From Micromonospora parathelypteridis (GTDB lineage Bacteria > Actinomycetota > Actinomycetes > Mycobacteriales > Micromonosporaceae), in assembly GCF_014201145.1 (NCBI RefSeq), contig NZ_JACHDP010000001.1:1674001-1738000 (forward strand): 64,000 bases of DNA, read 5' to 3'. Shown here piece after piece: positions 49,437-57,168 of this stretch. Position 1 is the first letter of the stretch. Each line of letters starts with the position of its first letter. A program made the translations under genes and the position numbers. A model generated the notes under the pieces. That model saw only the letters and a program-made list of their open reading frames with translations, made no database searches and was not told the DNA's origin.

Positions 49437-51055
49437 GCCGGTGCGCCTTCCATCAAGGACCCCGCCATCACGAGGTCGAGCACGGTGTTCTCGTCGAGTT
49501 CGCCGGCCGCAGCCTCGCGGACGACCCGCCCTTCCCGCATCACCAGCACCCGGTCGGCCAGACCAAGCACCTCAGGCACCTCGCTGGAGACCAGCAGCAC
49601 CCCGACGCCCTGGGCGGCCAACGCCCGGATGACCTGGTAGAGCTCAGCCCGGGCGCCCACGTCCACGCCCCGGGTCGGCTCGTCGAGAAGCAGCAGTTTG
49701 GTGCCGCCGAGCAACCACCGCCCGACCACGACCTTCTGTTGGTTGCCGCCGGAGAGCGTGCGTACCGGCCGGTCGACGCCCCGGGGCCGCAGCTCCAGGC
49801 TCTCGGTGATCCGGTCCGCCTCGGCTCGTTCCTTGGCGGCGTCGGTGAAGCCCAGCCGCGCGTATCGGCCGAAGGTGGCCAACGTGACGTTGCGGTAGAT
49901 GGGCTCTCCGAGCAGCAGCGCCTGACTCTTGCGTTCCTCCGGGGCCATCCCCATGCCGGCCCGCACCGCCGCGCCGACGCCGGGACGCAGCACCCGCCCG
50001 TCCATCCGGACCGAACCGGCCTCCGCGAGACGCGCACCGTAGATGGTTTCCAGCAGCTCGGAGCGGCCGGAGCCGACCAGCCCCGCGATGCCGACGATCT
50101 CCCCGGCGCGAACGCTCAGCGAGACGTCCGCGAACTCTCCGGCGCGGGTCAACCCCTCCACCTGGAGCAGATCCGCACCGGCGGGGTCTTCGGCCGGTCG
50201 ATCCGGGAAGACGTACTCGATGGTGCGGCCGGTCATCCGGCTGACCAGGTCGCGGGTCGGGGTGTCGCGCGCCGGCAGGTTCGCCGCCGTGGTCCGGCCG
50301 TCCTTGAGTACGGTGACCCGGTCGCCGATCTCGCGGATCTCCTCCAGCCGGTGCGAGATGTAGATGACGGCGATGCCCTGCGCGGTCAGCTCCCGGATGA
50401 TCCGGAACAGGTTGCCGACCTCGTCGTGGGCCAGCACCGCGCTCGGCTCGTCCATGATGATCAGTCGGGCCTCGTGCGACAGCGCGCGGGCCATGCTGAC
50501 GATCTGCTTACCGGCGGCCGGCAGCGACCGAACCATCCTCCCGGGCGGGATCTCCCCGTGGCCGAGCCGACTGAGGATCTGCCGAGTGTGCCGGGCCATC
50601 GTGCCGCGCCGGACGAACCCGAAGCTGCGGTGCTCGTGACCGAGGAACGCGTTCTCCGCCACCGACAGGTCCTCGACGAGATCGAGCTCCTGGTAGATCG
50701 TGGCGATGCCGGCCTTCATGGCGGCCTGCGGGTTGGCGAAGGTCGCCGGCTCGCCGCGCCACTCCACCTGCCCGGAATCGGGCTGGTGGACCCCGGAGAG
50801 CACCTTGATCAGGGTGGACTTGCCGGCGCCGTTCTGCCCGAGCAGACAGTGCACCTCGCCGGCACGCACCTCCAGCTGCACGCCGTCCAACGCGCGTACG
50901 CCGGGGAAGGTCTTGACCAGATCGGTGAGGCGCAGGACCACCTCGCCCGCGACGGTGTCGGCGGGAGCCTCGACCAGCGGTGCCTCGGCGACGGCCTCGG
51001 CCGACGTGGTGGCGGGGTCATCCTCGGGCAGGGCCACAGTCTCCTCCTCACTCAC
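49433..51055 (-). CDS. Sugar ABC transporter ATPase with two ATP-binding domains (RbsA-type)
   Basis: About 540 residues from the GTG at 51055 (SEEETVALPEDD); an in-frame GTG at 51088 is an alternative but would lie inside the ROK gene. The first domain has Walker A LLGQNGAGKSTLIKVLSG, a degenerate signature PAAGKQIVSMARAL and Walker B RLIIMDEPSAVL. The second has GLVGSGRSELLETIYG, LSGGNQQKVVVGRWL and LLLLDEPTRGVDVGA. This tandem arrangement is standard for pentose/hexose importers. It lies 19 nt after the ROK gene. Confidence 0.93.
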   Translation of the reverse strand: MSEEETVALPEDDPATTSAEAVAEAPLVEAPADTVAGEVVLRLTDLVKTFPGVRALDGVQLEVRAGEVHCLLGQNGAGKSTLIKVLSGVHQPDSGQVEWRGEPATFANPQAAMKAGIATIYQELDLVEDLSVAENAFLGHEHRSFGFVRRGTMARHTRQILSRLGHGEIPPGRMVRSLPAAGKQIVSMARALSHEARLIIMDEPSAVLAHDEVGNLFRIIRELTAQGIAVIYISHRLEEIREIGDRVTVLKDGRTTAANLPARDTPTRDLVSRMTGRTIEYVFPDRPAEDPAGADLLQVEGLTRAGEFADVSLSVRAGEIVGIAGLVGSGRSELLETIYGARLAEAGSVRMDGRVLRPGVGAAVRAGMGMAPEERKSQALLLGEPIYRNVTLATFGRYARLGFTDAAKERAEADRITESLELRPRGVDRPVRTLSGGNQQKVVVGRWLLGGTKLLLLDEPTRGVDVGARAELYQVIRALAAQGVGVLLVSSEVPEVLGLADRVLVMREGRVVREAAAGELDENTVLDLVMAGSLMEGAPA

Positions 51056-51074
51056 GACGGAAATTCGCTCAGTC

Positions 51075-52253
51075 TCATGCGGCTTCACCGAAGGCGACGT
51101 CACTGGCGAGCACTGCCGCACCGGTGACGCCGGCGCGACCACCGAGCTCGGACAGCACGACGGGCAGGTTGCCGGTGGCCAGCGGCAGCGAACGGCGGTA
51201 GACCACGCTGCGGATCTCGGCCAGCAGGATGTGCCCGAGCTGGGCCAGCCCGCCGCCGATCACGATCATCGACGGGTTGGTGAAGCTGACCAGGCCGGCG
51301 AGCACTCCACCGACCCGCCGTCCGCCGTCACGGATCAGCTGGATGCAGGTCACGTCGCCCTCGACGGCGCCCTCGGCGACGTCAAGTGCGGTCACCACAC
51401 CACGCAGGGCCATCCGCTCGGCCAGCGCCGGTGACGTCCCGCTGCGGGCGGCGACGGTGGCCTCCTTGGCCAGTGCGGCACCGCTGAACAACGCTTCCAG
51501 GCAGCCGATGTTGCCGCACGAGCACATCGGACCGTGCGAGTCGACCTGGATGTGGCCGATGTCGCCGGCACAGCCGTCGGTGCCCCGGTAGACCTCGCCG
51601 GTGAGGTAGATGCCGCAGCCGATGCCGGTGCCGATCTTCACGAAGAGGAAGTCGTCCACCGAGTGCGCGACCCCACCGTGGCGCTCACCGATAGCCATGA
51701 TGTTGACGTCGTTGTCCACCACCGCCGGGCAACCGTGCTCCCGGCTGAGCAGCTCGCGCACCGGGAACCGGTCCCAGCCTGGCATGATCGGCGGCGAGAC
51801 CGGGACGCCGTCGCGGAAGCTGACCGGGCCGGGTACGCCGATGCCGACCGCGTCCAAGCGCTCGTACGCGCCGTCGACCCGGGCCTTGTGCAGCAGCTCG
51901 TTGACCCGCTGCAGGGTCACCTTCGGCCCGTTGCGGATGTCGGCGGCCTCGGCGTAGTGGGCGACCGGTTCGAGGCGGCCGTTGACCACCTCGATGTCCA
52001 TCGAGCTCGCGCCGAGGTCGACGGCGGCGAAGCGCAGCTTCGGGTTCAGCTCGACCAGGGTCGAGCGGCGCCCGCCCCGGGAGGCGGCGAGCCCTGCCTC
52101 CGCGACGTAACCGAGCGCGACCAGACGATCCAGCTCGGCGAGCATGCGCGGGCGCGGCATCTGGAGTCGGTCGCCCAGCTCGGCCCGGGATACGGCTCCC
52201 TCGTCGCGGAGCAACCGGAGCAGTCGCACGTGCAACGGGTCGACGGTCCGCAC
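51075..52253 (-). CDS. ROK-family transcriptional regulator of the sugar ABC operon
   Basis: About 392 residues from a GTG with AGAGGTGA upstream. A winged-helix DNA-binding domain is at about 5-65 (LLRLLRDEGAVSRAELGDRLQMPRPRMLAELDRL). The ROK sugar-kinase-like domain follows: FAAVDLGASSMDIEVV, VVDNDVNIMAIGERHGG and GTDGCAGDIGHIQVD. It ends with the zinc motif CSCGNIGCLEALFSG, which is required for folding and effector response in this family. It is the first gene of the operon. Palindromes over and near its own promoter, and the same motif at the PQQ dehydrogenase promoter, suggest it controls both. Confidence 0.92.
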   Translation of the reverse strand: MRTVDPLHVRLLRLLRDEGAVSRAELGDRLQMPRPRMLAELDRLVALGYVAEAGLAASRGGRRSTLVELNPKLRFAAVDLGASSMDIEVVNGRLEPVAHYAEAADIRNGPKVTLQRVNELLHKARVDGAYERLDAVGIGVPGPVSFRDGVPVSPPIMPGWDRFPVRELLSREHGCPAVVDNDVNIMAIGERHGGVAHSVDDFLFVKIGTGIGCGIYLTGEVYRGTDGCAGDIGHIQVDSHGPMCSCGNIGCLEALFSGAALAKEATVAARSGTSPALAERMALRGVVTALDVAEGAVEGDVTCIQLIRDGGRRVGGVLAGLVSFTNPSMIVIGGGLAQLGHILLAEIRSVVYRRSLPLATGNLPVVLSELGGRAGVTGAAVLASDVAFGEAA

Positions 52254-52281
52254 CGGGATTCACCTCTTCATAGGCCTCGTT

Positions 52282-52304
52282 CACATCGACGCAATGGCGA
52301 TGTG
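52282..52304. promoter_or_regulatory. Inverted repeat CACATCG-N9-CGATGTG downstream of the ROK promoter
   Basis: Perfect 7-bp arms in the leader of the ROK gene, directly adjoining the -10 operator motif. It could be an extra binding site or an mRNA stem-loop near the start codon. Confidence 0.45.
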
Positions 52305-52345
52305 TTGTGTCCGACACAGTAAGAGCGTTCCGCACCGCCTGTCCA
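52302..52345 (-). promoter_or_regulatory. Promoter with operator-like split palindrome, ROK/ABC operon
   Basis: On the minus strand, TGGACA (-35, 52340-52345), 18 nt, TACTGT (-10, 52316-52321). The plus-strand motif GTGTTG-N4-CGACAC (52302-52317) overlaps the -10, as at 37111-37126. TGTGTC-C-GACACA (52306-52318) is a 13-bp palindrome in the same place. The leader would be about 55 nt. Confidence 0.7.
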
Positions 52346-52369
52346 GAGCTTCGACCGTTTCGAGATGAA

Positions 52370-52391
52370 CTTTTGTCCGAAAGAACAAAAG
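52370..52391. promoter_or_regulatory. Upstream inverted repeat CTTTTGT-N8-ACAAAAG
   Basis: Perfect 7-bp arms, 68 nt upstream of the operator motif, in an AT-rich patch. It is the counterpart of the repeat at 37175-37198. Confidence 0.5.
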
Positions 52392-52543
52392 CTACTAGTC
52401 GATCAAGAAAAGGATCACGGGCCGCCCGCGTCCGGTCGCCCCCGGTGCCATCGACGAACACGAAATCGCCCCGCCAGCCGGACCTCGGTGGCGGGGCGGT
52501 TTGCGCGGGTCGTCCGTACGGGACGGGGGCCGCTGCAGGGCGG
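52392..52543. other. Spacer between the ROK promoter region and the YihY gene
   Basis: No gene recognised. The segment near 52470-52500 (CCCCGCC...GGCGGGG) can form a hairpin of about 7 bp and may end the YihY transcript. Confidence 0.4.
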
Positions 52544-53557
52544 TCAGCGTCTGCCGGCGGAGTTCCGCTTCTTCCGGAGCTTGCGGTCGTCGCGCAGCTC
52601 GACGTACGGCTCGTCGTCGACGGCGTGACCGGCCGAAATGGCGCGACCCCGCTCCAACTCCGCGTCGAACTCGGCACCCAGCAGGATCGCGATGTTGCTC
52701 AGCCAGAGCCAGACCAGAAAGATGATCACACCGGCCAGCGCCCCGTACGTCTTGTTGTACGAGCCGAAGTTGCTCACGTAGAGGGCGAAGAGGCCGGAGA
52801 TCACCAGCCAGATCACCACGGCCAGCACACCGCCCGGGCTGACCCAGCGGAACCCGCCGTGCCGCGCGTTCGGCGAAGCCCAGTAGAGGATCGCGAACAT
52901 CAGGCTGACCAGGATCAGCAGGACCGGCCACTTGGCGATGTCCCACACCGTGACCGCCGTCGCGCCGAGGCCGACCGCGTCCCCGACCAACTCGGCGAGA
53001 CGTCCGGTGAAGACCACGATCACCGCGCTGGCCAGCAGCAGCACCCCGATCACGGCGGTCACGCCGAGCCGGATCGGCAGCGTCTTCCAGATCGGCCGGC
53101 CTTCCGGCACGTCGTAGATGGTGTTCGAGGCGCGCATGAACGCGCCGACATACCCGGAGGCGGACCAGAACGCCGCCAGCAGACCGATGATCGCCGCGAG
53201 GCTGGCCAGGCCGCCGCTGCCCTGCGCCTGGGTGATCGCGTCCTCGATGATCTTCTGGATGCTGTCGTTCGGCACCGCCTGGTTGACGGTGTCCTTGACG
53301 CCCTGGGTGGCGCTCCTGCCGAGCAGACCGAGGATGGAGATCAGCACCAGCAGCCCCGGGAAGATGGACAGCACCCCGTAGTAGGTCAACGCCGCCGCCC
53401 AGTCGGTCAGGCTGTCGTCCTGGAATTCGGTGACCGTGCGCCGCAGCGCCGCCTTCCAGCCACTGCCGGGCAGATCGGTGGGGCTGTCCGGCCCCGCATC
53501 GGGCCCGACCGGATCACGCTGGTGCTCCCGGTGGGCGGAAGACTCGTCCGAGGCCAT
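52544..53557 (-). CDS. YihY/BrkB-family inner membrane protein
   Basis: About 337 residues from an ATG with AGGAGGGG upstream. A hydrophilic N-terminus (about 45 residues) precedes the family core: LTDWAAALTYYGVLSIFPGLLVLISILGLLG, then GLLAAFWSASGYVGAFMRASNTIYDVPEGRP, GFRWVSPGGVLAVVIWLVISGLFALYVSNFGSYNKTYGALAGVIIFLVWLWLSNIAILLGAEFDAELER. About six TM helices are present. The family is annotated with virulence factor BrkB, but its molecular role (possibly transport) is unsettled. Confidence 0.93.
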   Translation of the reverse strand: MASDESSAHREHQRDPVGPDAGPDSPTDLPGSGWKAALRRTVTEFQDDSLTDWAAALTYYGVLSIFPGLLVLISILGLLGRSATQGVKDTVNQAVPNDSIQKIIEDAITQAQGSGGLASLAAIIGLLAAFWSASGYVGAFMRASNTIYDVPEGRPIWKTLPIRLGVTAVIGVLLLASAVIVVFTGRLAELVGDAVGLGATAVTVWDIAKWPVLLILVSLMFAILYWASPNARHGGFRWVSPGGVLAVVIWLVISGLFALYVSNFGSYNKTYGALAGVIIFLVWLWLSNIAILLGAEFDAELERGRAISAGHAVDDEPYVELRDDRKLRKKRNSAGRR

Positions 53558-53621
53558 CGCCCCTCCTGTCCGTCGGCGGTGTCACCTCCGGACATGCCCC
53601 GTCGACGGGCACGGATAACCC

Positions 53622-54431
53622 CTATTGGTAGAGCAACCTGCCCATCCGGCGCGACGCCACCAGCAGGCCGATCGCCACCATCGCCAGCAGGTAGAGCACG
53701 TCGAGCAGCCAGACCCAGCCACCGCTGCCCAGCGCGACCCCGCGGATCAGGTGCACCGACCGGTACAGCGGGGTGATCTCGATCAGCCAGTGCAGCAGGG
53801 TCGGATAGGCCTGCGCCGGCACGAACGTGCCGGAGAAGAGGAACAGCGTGAACTGGGCCGAGCCCATCAGGTCGAAGTCCTGCCAACTGCGCATGAACGT
53901 GGAGATCGCCATGCCGAGAGCCCCGAACGCGAACCCGACCAGCACCGCGGCCGGCAGAGCGGTCAGCGCGCGGGTGACGCTGGTCAGATCCAGCGCGACC
54001 ATCACCCCGAGGAACGCGGCCGAGTAGGCGCTGCCCCGCAGCATCGCCCAACTCAACTCACCGACGGCGATCTCGAACGGCCGTACCGGGGTGGCGATCA
54101 TCCCGTCGTACAGCTTCATGTACTTCATCTTGCCGAAGAAGTTGAAGGTGGTCTCCGCGAGCGCCCCGGTCATCGCCGAGGAGGCGAGCATCGCCGGAGC
54201 CACGAACTCGGCGTACGAGACCAGCCGCCCGTCGGGCAACGGCAGATCGCCGACCAGCGCCCCGACGCCCACCCCGATGGAGAGCAGGTAGAGCAGCGGC
54301 TCGACGAAGCCGGAGAGCAGCAGCAGCCAGTAGACCGACTTCAGCGCCGCGACGTTGCGCTCGACCACCGACCCCGACCGCCGGGACGCGGCGGAGACGT
54401 CGATCAGCCGGGGCAGGATCAGCGTGACCAC
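53622..54431 (-). CDS. ABC-2 type exporter permease (DrrB-like)
   Basis: About 269 residues from a GTG with GGGAGG upstream. It is an ABC2_membrane protein with six TM helices: VYWLLLLSGFVEPLLYLLSIGVGVG, YAEFVAPAMLASSAMTGALAETTFNFFGKMKYMKLYDGMIATPVRP (the family's cytoplasmic motif), and FLFSGTFVPAQAYPTLLHWL. It is the last gene of a DrrAB-like exporter and pairs with the permease encoded just upstream (10-nt gap), probably as a heterodimer. The exported substrate is unknown. Confidence 0.9.
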   Translation of the reverse strand: MVTLILPRLIDVSAASRRSGSVVERNVAALKSVYWLLLLSGFVEPLLYLLSIGVGVGALVGDLPLPDGRLVSYAEFVAPAMLASSAMTGALAETTFNFFGKMKYMKLYDGMIATPVRPFEIAVGELSWAMLRGSAYSAAFLGVMVALDLTSVTRALTALPAAVLVGFAFGALGMAISTFMRSWQDFDLMGSAQFTLFLFSGTFVPAQAYPTLLHWLIEITPLYRSVHLIRGVALGSGGWVWLLDVLYLLAMVAIGLLVASRRMGRLLYQ

Positions 54432-54441
54432 GACAGCCTCC

Positions 54442-55230
54442 CTAGACGACGAGCTTGCGACGGAACGCGCGCAGCGCCAGCAGGCAGCCGGCGACCGCCC
54501 AGGCGGCCAGGTACAGCAGGTGCCCCACGACCGACCACTGTGGGGCGACGCCGAGCGTGGCCGCGCGGCAGAGGTCGACGGCGTGCCACAACGGCGTCAC
54601 GTACGCCACCCAGCGCAGCGCCTCGGGTAGCGACTCGACCGGGAAGAACACCCCGGCGAAGAGCGTCATCGGGATGACCGCGAACCGGAACAGCATCGCC
54701 AGCCAACTGTCGCTGGACACTGACGCGGTGTACGCGAAGACCGGCGCGGCAACGGCCAGCCCGAGCAACGCCACCACCGGCAGGGTCGCCACCGCCCACG
54801 GCGACCGCAACGCCCCGAACAAGCCGGTGACCAGCAGGAACGCCGCGATCGTGGTGAGCACCCGGAACAGCACGAACGCCAGGTGCCCCGCCACGATGTC
54901 ACCAACCCGCAGCGGCGACGCGCTCTGCGCGAAGTAGGTCTTGACCCACCGGAAGTTGCTGAACACCGGCCAGGTCGAGTCACCGACGGTCACCTGGAGG
55001 GCGGTCGAGGCGATCAGCCCGGGGACCAGCCAGTCGAGGTAACGCACCCCGCCGACGCCCTGGTCGATGTAGGCGCCGACGCCCAGCCCGAAGCCGAGCA
55101 CGGTGAGCACCGGCAGCAGGAAGGAGGAGAACACCCCGGCCCGCCAGGTGCGCCGCAGACCCACCAGGTAGTGCTCGAACACGGCGTACGCCGGCACCCA
55201 CGGCAATCGGGTCTGCCCCGCCACACTCAC
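54442..55230 (-). CDS. ABC-2 type exporter permease (second DrrB-like subunit)
   Basis: About 262 residues. The exact start among several GTG codons (55233, 55230, 55224) is uncertain. The ABC2_membrane topology is seen in FEHYLVGLRRTWRAGVFSSFLLPVLTVLGFGLGVGAYI, LDWLVPGLIASTALQVTVGDSTWPVFSNFRWVKTYFAQSASPLRVGDIVAGH and FAGVFFPVESLPEALRWVAYVTPLWHAVDLCRA. It lies 10 nt from the other permease gene and is separated from the ATPase gene by a membrane-protein gene and a palindrome. Confidence 0.9.
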   Translation of the reverse strand: MSVAGQTRLPWVPAYAVFEHYLVGLRRTWRAGVFSSFLLPVLTVLGFGLGVGAYIDQGVGGVRYLDWLVPGLIASTALQVTVGDSTWPVFSNFRWVKTYFAQSASPLRVGDIVAGHLAFVLFRVLTTIAAFLLVTGLFGALRSPWAVATLPVVALLGLAVAAPVFAYTASVSSDSWLAMLFRFAVIPMTLFAGVFFPVESLPEALRWVAYVTPLWHAVDLCRAATLGVAPQWSVVGHLLYLAAWAVAGCLLALRAFRRKLVV

Positions 55231-55337
55231 CACGACCACCCCCGTCCCGACCTGTCTACCCCGGGGGTACGACAGGTCGCCGGTCACCCTACGGCGGCCC
55301 CGCCAACGTGTCGCCCGGGTTTCCAACGGCGGCGCGA

Positions 55338-55413
55338 TGATCCACTCCAGATCGGCGATGTGGCGGCCTACCGCCGCCCGGACACCCCCGCGTCGCCGAC
55401 CTGGAGTCGATCA
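55338..55413. repeat. Long imperfect inverted repeat after the membrane-protein gene
   Basis: Arms of about 22 bp beginning TGATCCACTCCAGATCGG and ending CCGACCTGGAGTCGATCA pair with a few mismatches around a 30-nt centre. The right arm contains the stop codon of the minus-strand gene ending at 55411. It could be a transcription terminator or a dispersed palindromic element inserted between exporter genes. Confidence 0.6.
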
Positions 55414-55950
55414 GGCCGGGCGGTACGCGCGGATCAGCGCCTGCAGGGCGTATCCGAGCAGCAGCACTCCCGCGCCGGTGCCGACCACCAGGCCAGCGGA
55501 CACTCCCGAGGCCAGGCCGGTGACGAGCGCCGCCGCCGCCACCAGGCACAGCGCGACACCGAGCGGCCGGAGCAGCGGATCCCGCAGCAGCGGGGCGAGC
55601 GGGAAGAAGTGCAGTCCGACCACCAGGCAGACCAGCACCGGGACGTACTCGGACCAGCCGGCGGCGGCCACCACGGCAGCGCCCAGCCCAGCGGCGGCGA
55701 ATTCGGCGACGACGATGAGCAGGTACGGGCGGTCGGCGGCGCGGTCCCGAGGGCTACCGGCCCCCCGGAGGCGGGCCGACAGCACGCCGCCCACCACGGC
55801 GGTGAGCAGTGCGACGATGCTGCCCACGACGAGCAGGGCCCGCAGCGGTTGCTCCGCCGCCGGCACACTGAACCAGACCATCGCGAAGATGCCCAGATAG
55901 AGGGCGGTCAGCCCAGCCTGACGTCGGTTGGCGGTCAGCAGATCGGACAT
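55411..55950 (-). CDS. Membrane protein of unknown function inside the exporter locus
   Basis: About 179 residues from an ATG with GGAGGT 4 nt upstream. Five to six TM helices are present (AGLTALYLGIFAMVWFSV, LRALLVVGSIVALLTAVVGGVLSARL, PYLLIVVAEFAAAGLGAAVVAAAGW, VPVLVCLVVGLHFFPLAPLLRD, LGVALCLVAAAALVTGLASGV, LVVGTGAGVLLLGYALQALI). The HFFPLAPLL segment recurs in small actinobacterial membrane proteins of unknown function. A role with the ABC exporter is possible only by position. Confidence 0.8.
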   Translation of the reverse strand: MSDLLTANRRQAGLTALYLGIFAMVWFSVPAAEQPLRALLVVGSIVALLTAVVGGVLSARLRGAGSPRDRAADRPYLLIVVAEFAAAGLGAAVVAAAGWSEYVPVLVCLVVGLHFFPLAPLLRDPLLRPLGVALCLVAAAALVTGLASGVSAGLVVGTGAGVLLLGYALQALIRAYRPA

Positions 55951-56093
55951 GGGACCTCCGTGGTCGGCGGCCGGTTCGGTGAACCCACCGACCGGTCGGC
56001 CGATGCTACGCCCAAGATCAAACGCGGCCGTAACCCGGCTCACGCGCAGCTTCCCGGTCAGAGCCGTTGAGCTGCCGACGATCAGAAGGTCGG

Positions 56094-57026
56094 TCAGTCG
56101 ACCAGGGTGCGGCCGGTCAGGTGCAGGAAGACGTCCTCCAGGCCACTGCGCCGCACCAGCACGTTGGCCGGGTTGAGCCCCAACGCGGAGACCTCGGTGA
56201 CCGCCGCGTCGCCGTCGGGCACGTAGAGCAGGACCCGGTCGGGCAGGACCTCGACCCGCTCCCCCACACCGTCGAGCTTGCCCGCGAACGGCTCCTGCGA
56301 CTCGGCGGCGAAGCGCAGCTCGACCACCTCGCGGGTGGAGTGTTCCGCGATCAGCGCCCGGGGTGAGCCCTCGGCGACGATCCGCCCGCCGTCCATCACC
56401 ACCAGCCGGTCGCAGAGCTGCTCGGCCTCGTCCATGTAGTGGGTGGTGAGCACCAACGTGACGCCCTGCTGCTTGAGCCGGAACAGCCGCTCCCACACCA
56501 GGTGCCGGGCCTGCGGGTCGAGACCGGTGGTCGGTTCGTCGAGCAGCACGATCTCCGGGTCGTTGACCAACGCGCGGGCGATGGTCAGCCGACGCTTCAT
56601 CCCACCGGAGAGCGGCTCGACCTTGCTGTCGGCCCGCTCGCTGAGCTGGACGAAGTCGAGCAGCTCGTCGGCCCGCTCCCGGGCCGCCCGCCGTGAGATG
56701 CCGAAGTAGCGGGCGTAGACGGTCAGATTTTCCCGGACGGTCAGCTCCGGGTCGAGATTGTCCAACTGCGGGCAGACGCCGAGCCGGGCCCGGATCGCCG
56801 GCCCGTCCCCGACCGGGTCCATGTCGAGGATGCGCAGCTCACCCCCGCTGGGTGGGGAGGTGCAGCCGACCATCCGCATGGTGGAGGACTTGCCGGCGCC
56901 GTTCGGCCCGAGGAAGCCGAACGCCTCACCCGAACGCACCTCGACGTCGATGCCGGCGACGGCGGTGAAGTCACCGAACCGCTTCACCAGCCCCCGAGCC
57001 TGAATGAGTGGTCGCCCCGAAGTCAC
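56094..57026 (-). CDS. ABC exporter ATPase, daunorubicin-resistance DrrA type
   Basis: About 310 residues. The GTG at 57026 is chosen because TAGGGT lies 6 nt before it (leaderless); the adjacent GTG at 57029 is less likely. Motifs are Walker A FGFLGPNGAGKSSTMRMV, Q-loop GVCPQLDNLDPELTV, signature LSGGMKRRLTIARALVN, Walker B IVLLDEPTTGLDPQAR and H-loop LTTHYMDEAEQL. A DrrA-type C-terminal regulatory extension follows (VLVRRSGLEDVFLHLTGRTL). It powers the two ABC-2 permeases downstream. Confidence 0.92.
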   Translation of the reverse strand: MTSGRPLIQARGLVKRFGDFTAVAGIDVEVRSGEAFGFLGPNGAGKSSTMRMVGCTSPPSGGELRILDMDPVGDGPAIRARLGVCPQLDNLDPELTVRENLTVYARYFGISRRAARERADELLDFVQLSERADSKVEPLSGGMKRRLTIARALVNDPEIVLLDEPTTGLDPQARHLVWERLFRLKQQGVTLVLTTHYMDEAEQLCDRLVVMDGGRIVAEGSPRALIAEHSTREVVELRFAAESQEPFAGKLDGVGERVEVLPDRVLLYVPDGDAAVTEVSALGLNPANVLVRRSGLEDVFLHLTGRTLVD

Positions 57027-57032
57027 CACCCG

Positions 57033-57038
57033 ACCCTA
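57033..57038 (-). promoter_or_regulatory. -10 box of a probable leaderless promoter (exporter ATPase)
   Basis: TAGGGT on the minus strand, 6 nt before the GTG at 57026. It faces away from the box at 57157 in the same intergenic region. Confidence 0.5.
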
Positions 57039-57156
57039 ACCGGCGAGTCCGACAGCCCTCCACGCAAATACGTGCCGCGACCGACCGGCCGACCCCCACC
57101 CGCACCGCCGGCGGCGAAACGCCGATCAATGCCCCACTGTGCGCCCGATCGACGTG

Positions 57157-57162
57157 TATCGT
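57157..57162 (+). promoter_or_regulatory. -10 box of a probable leaderless promoter (TRAP permease)
   Basis: TATCGT, then 6 nt, then the GTG at 57169. This supports 57169 as the start of the TRAP permease rather than the GTG at 57139. Confidence 0.5.
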
Positions 57163-57168
57163 CCTCTC

